Assembly: GCF_002835935.1 (NCBI RefSeq)
Contig: NZ_PJCF01000006.1
Location: forward strand, 806,001-870,000
Reading direction: 5' to 3'
DNA from: Paraglaciecola sp. MB-3u-78
GTDB taxonomy: Bacteria > Pseudomonadota > Gammaproteobacteria > Enterobacterales > Alteromonadaceae
Length of the DNA: 64,000 bases
Within the stretch, counting starts at the first letter, position 1, and the number at the start of each line of letters is the position of its first letter. Made by a program: the position numbers and the translations under genes. The notes beneath the pieces were generated by a model. The model was given only the letters and a program-made list of their open reading frames with translations. It made no database searches and was not told where the DNA came from. Positions 60,386-64,000 of the stretch are shown in pieces.

Positions 60386-62563
60386 ATGAGCCGCCTACGT
60401 TTTGGTCTGCGCCTTAAATTACTTTTTTTCTCTTCTTTTTTATTGGCTATTCCTTGGCTGGGTTATCAATACGTATGGGAAATGGAAACCTATTTGCGTA
60501 TCGGCCAAGAGCAAACGATGGTGGGAACCGCTCGCGCTGTAGCCACAGCATTACATGAACGGCCCGCTTTGTTTGATAGTCAATCGGCGTATTTAACTGA
60601 CGTTAAACCGGGCACTGATTTATACGCCCATAAAATTGCCTACCCTATTCAATTAGATGGCAAGTTAGACGACTGGCAAGACTATCGTCATTTAGCCATT
60701 GCCTACGGCCAACAAAACCTGATAGACCCAATCCAAGATTATCAGTTAGATAGCTTGCACTTTAAACATATGGTGGGACAGTACGATAGATTTTTGTATG
60801 CCATGTTTGATGTCACTGATAACAAAGTATTACTCAGGCCAAGCAATAGCTTACGTATTGATAAGAATGACCATTTACAAATAGCCATGACCGATAAAAA
60901 TGGTTTGTTTCAGCGCTATATCATTGCACCATCACAACCCGGTTGGGTGAACGCGTATTTGTTAAAAGATGACTTAAACTCATTACAGCCAGAAAGATTA
61001 GAAACTAAAATTCAGGGGCAATGGCGTAATACATCAAATGGTTATCAGCTTGAATTGCGTTTTCCTTTAGCCATGATGTCGAGCAAAATTGCTTTTGCAA
61101 TTGTGGATGTTGATGATCCACACACTAGGGCCGTTGAACACATAATGGGCACGGCCAACCCATCTCAGTTGGATTCATTGGGCACAGTATTGGTACCTTC
61201 ACCAGAAATAGAAAAAATCCTTAAGGGGCTTAAATACTCAAACGCAAGAGTATGGGTAGTGGATAAACATATGCGAGTGCTCGCTCGCTCGGGCAATATT
61301 CAAAGAGCATCTGGGGTGCAAACTAACTCACACCTTGGCTTTGGGAGTGGCACTAAATTACAGGGCCAAAACAGCTGGTGGAAATATATTGAAAACAACT
61401 GGTTGTTACCCCTTTATTATCAAGTATTGACTAAGCCGCCCGCTGATTTTGTAGATGATCTGCGGGATGCATTTGCTTTACAAGGCCAAGATATAAGCCA
61501 AGCATTAAATGGCAATCCAAGCTCTTTGTGGCGCTTAAGTTCAGACAATAAAGCGGTGATTATGTCGGCTGCTCATCCAATTTACATTGACAACGCGGTA
61601 ATGGGGGCCGTTGTGGTTGAACAAACCACTAATGGTATTCGTACCCTTAGAAATAAAGCCCTCGAACAGCAGTTTCATTATATTTTACTGGTGATTTTGA
61701 TCAGTACATTGGCATTATTTTTAATTGCTTCACGTATTTCTTGGCGTATTCGTAAACTTAGAAATGAAACCGAAAGTGCGATTGATCAACAAGGCAAAAT
61801 TATTGGGGATATTGTTCCTTCTAATGCTCGGGACGAGATAGGCGACTTATCCCGTACCTTTACTCATGTGTTAAGCAGACTCAGTCAGTACAACACCTAT
61901 TTAGAAAATATGGCTTCTCGTTTGTCTCATGAATTACGCACCCCTGTGGCGATTGTTAATTCCTCCTTAGACATTCTTTTATTAGAAGAACAAAATTCAG
62001 AGAAAAAACAATACGTGGACCGTGCTAAACAAGGTATTACCCGGTTAAGTAAAATATTGTCAAATATGAGCGAAGCCACGCGATTAGAGCAAGCGATTCA
62101 AAGCAACGATCGGGAAACATTTGATTTAGAGGAATTATTAAAAGGTTGCGTGGCTGGTTATCGCTTAGCCTACGCCACTAGAAAGTTTGATGTGCAAGTA
62201 TCTGTGTCTAATTCGAGTTTTCATGGAGCGCCTGAGTTATTCGCCCAGATGTTAGATAAAATCATTGCCAATGCGGTTGAATTTAGTGACCACGATTCTA
62301 CTATTAACCTACAGATGGTTAATAGCGATCCAGGTTATGTGCTGACTATCGCCAACCAAGGCCACTTGCTACCAGAGAAGATGCAACACCAATTACTTGA
62401 TTCTATGGTTTCAGTGCGCAAACAACAAAACACCGAACAACCGCACCTGGGCTTAGGTTTATATATCGCTAAAATTATTGCCAAATATCACCAAGGTGAT
62501 ATCAGAATAGATAATCTTAAAGATAAATCTGGCGTAGTGGTGACCTTAGTGTTTAAGAATTAA
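60386..62563 (+). CDS. pdsS: Dedicated sortase system histidine kinase PdsS
   Basis: A 725-residue membrane kinase. Two transmembrane segments (about 11-30 and 430-449) bracket a large periplasmic sensor region of about 400 residues resembling a carbohydrate-binding (CBM9-like) fold in part (PIQLDGKLDDWQDYRHL). HAMP, HisKA with H515 (RLSHELRTPVAIV) and an HATPase follow (DKIIANAVEFS, LGLGLYIAKII). The ATG at 60386 gives MSRLRFGLRLKLLFF; the frame is open further upstream into pdsR. The CBM9-like reading is inferred from pattern only. Confidence 0.92.
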   Translation: MSRLRFGLRLKLLFFSSFLLAIPWLGYQYVWEMETYLRIGQEQTMVGTARAVATALHERPALFDSQSAYLTDVKPGTDLYAHKIAYPIQLDGKLDDWQDYRHLAIAYGQQNLIDPIQDYQLDSLHFKHMVGQYDRFLYAMFDVTDNKVLLRPSNSLRIDKNDHLQIAMTDKNGLFQRYIIAPSQPGWVNAYLLKDDLNSLQPERLETKIQGQWRNTSNGYQLELRFPLAMMSSKIAFAIVDVDDPHTRAVEHIMGTANPSQLDSLGTVLVPSPEIEKILKGLKYSNARVWVVDKHMRVLARSGNIQRASGVQTNSHLGFGSGTKLQGQNSWWKYIENNWLLPLYYQVLTKPPADFVDDLRDAFALQGQDISQALNGNPSSLWRLSSDNKAVIMSAAHPIYIDNAVMGAVVVEQTTNGIRTLRNKALEQQFHYILLVILISTLALFLIASRISWRIRKLRNETESAIDQQGKIIGDIVPSNARDEIGDLSRTFTHVLSRLSQYNTYLENMASRLSHELRTPVAIVNSSLDILLLEEQNSEKKQYVDRAKQGITRLSKILSNMSEATRLEQAIQSNDRETFDLEELLKGCVAGYRLAYATRKFDVQVSVSNSSFHGAPELFAQMLDKIIANAVEFSDHDSTINLQMVNSDPGYVLTIANQGHLLPEKMQHQLLDSMVSVRKQQNTEQPHLGLGLYIAKIIAKYHQGDIRIDNLKDKSGVVVTLVFKN

Positions 62564-62602
62564 AAGGCATGTGCAGTTTACCTTACTGTAGCTTAAAGCA
62601 GC

Positions 62603-62815
62603 TTAGCCTCGTTTGTGTTTACGTGCCATTCCCCAACCTATGATACCTGCACCGATGATTGCGCCAATCCAAGCATAAGGCTCAGTTGCGGGTGAAAGCT
62701 GTTTGGCAAAGACGATTGTCATCATCGAAAAAATGCACAGTCCCCAACCAAAAATTTCGACTTTACTTAAATACTTGGAGAGAAAAAAACGCGATTCTTT
62801 GGGTGTCTTTTGCAT
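62603..62815 (-). CDS. Small membrane protein, 70 aa
   Basis: A 70-residue protein with two predicted membrane helices (VEIFGWGLCIFSMMTIVFA and AWIGAIIGAGIIGWGMA) and basic tail KHKRG. No family is recognised. It is convergent with pdsS (40-base gap). Confidence 0.7.
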   Translation of the reverse strand: MQKTPKESRFFLSKYLSKVEIFGWGLCIFSMMTIVFAKQLSPATEPYAWIGAIIGAGIIGWGMARKHKRG

Positions 62816-62968
62816 GCCTAACCTCTGTGGTTTTAAAACTTAATATACAATGAGTCATATTTGACAATACGATACCAGTTAAATCAAAAAATCCAAGGTT
62901 TTCAGTCTAAGTATCACTACCTTTCATTCCCTCAGAAGTTATCTCACTCAATTAAAAGTGAGCGTTTA

Positions 62969-63496
62969 TCATGTATATAAATCTGGATGAATAAACGGAG
63001 CCATAGCAAGGAGGATGGCTTGTCTATATACACTTTCTCTTGTGGCCAAACCATTAGTTAAAAGGCCAATTGCACCGCCTTTTTGTTTGATATTGTCAGT
63101 ATTAAACAACCTGTCCATAACATGACCTAGTTCTTCACCGCTTTTAAGTGCTTGATAAATTACCGGGGGTAAAGGCAGATTACAGCTGCGCCCAATAGAC
63201 ATATGTGTTTTATTTGCGATAGCTACAAAAGCAAACGTTGCTGGACCGTATTCGAATGAGTCGACGCCACCTTCAATGGCAACATAAAAGTCAGCCTGAG
63301 TGTGTTGTTGACAATATTCGATCCTGTTGATGGCACCAAGCTTTGTTTCTTCAGTTGTCATCGGTTGTTCAGCTACGCTTGAAGGCGCGTTTATGCCGAC
63401 ACATTCCACCTCTTTTAAAGACAATACGTCACAAATTGCTTTTTGAGCTGCGCTAATCTTCACTGGGTTTTTCGACCCGACTATAATTTTTATCAT
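62969..63496 (-). CDS. yjjX: Inosine/xanthosine triphosphatase YjjX
   Basis: A 175-residue house-cleaning NTPase that removes ITP and XTP. It shows IIVGSKNPVKISAAQKAICDV, PMTTEETKLGAINR and ADFYVAIEGGVDSFEYG. The ATG at 63496 matches the family N-terminus; the in-frame ATG at 63526 adds ten residues without similarity. Confidence 0.93.
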   Translation of the reverse strand: MIKIIVGSKNPVKISAAQKAICDVLSLKEVECVGINAPSSVAEQPMTTEETKLGAINRIEYCQQHTQADFYVAIEGGVDSFEYGPATFAFVAIANKTHMSIGRSCNLPLPPVIYQALKSGEELGHVMDRLFNTDNIKQKGGAIGLLTNGLATRESVYRQAILLAMAPFIHPDLYT

Positions 63497-63668
63497 TCTG
63501 ATCCTCGACGACTCATGAAATATCAATGGGGTAAATTATCTAAGCTAATCCCTTAAAATTGTAACACTAAGGGGGTTATTTATATTAAAACACTACTCGA
63601 TTACCTTGATTCAGCACGATACAATGCTAGCAAGGTATTCAATAATAATAAGAGATATGTAGACCGCC

Positions 63669-63842
63669 ATGAAGAATGTGCCTCCAGAGTCTTTGATCCG
63701 CACTTGGGTGTGGATGATGTCCGAAAACAACGATCCCGAATTGATGAATAAAGGTCGAAAAAATTTGATTAGTGCTTTTGGCAGTTTACAAAACGCTATT
63801 GAATATATTGAACAACAAGTTGATTCTATTGATCAGAAATAA
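63669..63842 (+). CDS. Small acidic hypothetical protein, 57 aa
   Basis: A 57-residue soluble helical protein (MKNVPPESLIRTWVWMMSEN to IEYIEQQVDSIDQK). No ribosome-binding site stands out, and no family is recognised, but the codons and helix pattern look genuine. It starts 172 bases after the yjjX start on the opposite strand and is followed by the last gene. Confidence 0.5.
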   Translation: MKNVPPESLIRTWVWMMSENNDPELMNKGRKNLISAFGSLQNAIEYIEQQVDSIDQK

Positions 63843-63854
63843 AGCCATTTTCTT

Positions 63855-64000
63855 TTGAAAATTCATGGCTTGAAAGGGCATGTTCAATCAATTTATTTGG
63901 TTGAGTACCCTGAAAAGTTGTTACTACTTGATGGTTGTTGCCGTGCAGATATCAGTATGCTTGAGCAGTTTATTACTGTTGAGTTAAGCAGACCATTTTC
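63855..64000 (+). CDS. Probable MBL-fold metallohydrolase, 5' end only
   Basis: The first 48 residues only, KIHGLKGHVQSIYLVEYPEK then LLLLDGCCRADISMLEQFI. This is the N-terminal beta-strand pattern of metallo-beta-lactamase-fold proteins (YLVEYPEKLLLLDGCCRAD); the HxHxDH motif would be beyond the edge. The first in-frame start after the TAA at 63840 is the TTG at 63855. Confidence 0.55.
   Translation, partial: MKIHGLKGHVQSIYLVEYPEKLLLLDGCCRADISMLEQFITVELSRPF

Overview
The window is AT-rich chromosomal DNA of a marine gammaproteobacterium, most likely Alteromonadales (Paraglaciecola/Glaciecola/Alteromonas-like). Grounds for this are the gene order parE-yqiA-cpdA-yqiB-nudF/tolC, ftsX-ftsE-ftsY/rsmD, dksA-gluQRS-pcnB-folK-panB-panC, a PLP-dependent aspartate decarboxylase beside panBC, and a proteobacterial dedicated sortase locus. 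No rRNA, tRNA or CRISPR array was recognised. Both window edges cut genes: epmA on the left and a probable metallo-beta-lactamase-fold gene on the right.

Layout. 0-2.2 kb holds the EF-P modification group epmA-efp/epmB. 2.2-10.2 kb holds small or unknown genes, then parE, yqiA, cpdA, a DUF1249 gene, nudF and divergent tolC. 10.4-14.8 kb holds a one-domain voltage-gated cation channel, hemH, and DUF819, DUF4112 and DUF2237 genes. 15.0-17.4 kb is accessory: four integron attC-like sites separate minus-strand cassettes (higBA, a lipoprotein, a pRiA4b ORF-3-like protein, a secreted protein), with no integrase in view, so it reads as a cluster of attC sites lacking an integrase (CALIN). A degraded solute-binding-protein gene lies beside it at 17.9-18.3 kb. 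18.4-25.1 kb holds a glutathione S-transferase, aguA-aguB for agmatine to putrescine, and a secreted zinc metalloprotease coupled to a lipoprotein. 25.2-30.2 kb is a TetR-controlled RND efflux operon that would need an outer-membrane channel such as TolC.

30.4-36.9 kb holds a DUF2982 gene, a large 7TMR-DISM hybrid kinase with a BarA-like C-terminus, and parC. 37-43.4 kb holds ftsXEY, rsmD, a DUF416 gene, a MarC remnant, a small HTH protein and pepB. 43.5-51.4 kb holds sfsA, dksA, gluQRS, pcnB (apparently starting at AUU), folK, panB, panC and convergent panP. 51.6-54.7 kb holds a degenerate EAL protein, a TrmB-like methyltransferase and an ABC-2 exporter. 54.9-55.1 kb is a MITE-like element with 18-bp terminal repeats; a fragment of the same family lies at 40.87 kb. 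55.3-62.6 kb holds an LEA-like lipoprotein and the sortase locus (sortase, VIT/vWA target, PdsO, divergent PdsR-PdsS). 62.6-64 kb holds small genes, yjjX and the start of the last gene.

The least ordinary regions are the attC array, the one-target sortase system, the pcnB start, and the MITE family. All assignments come from reading the sequence and recalled family features; no database search was run.
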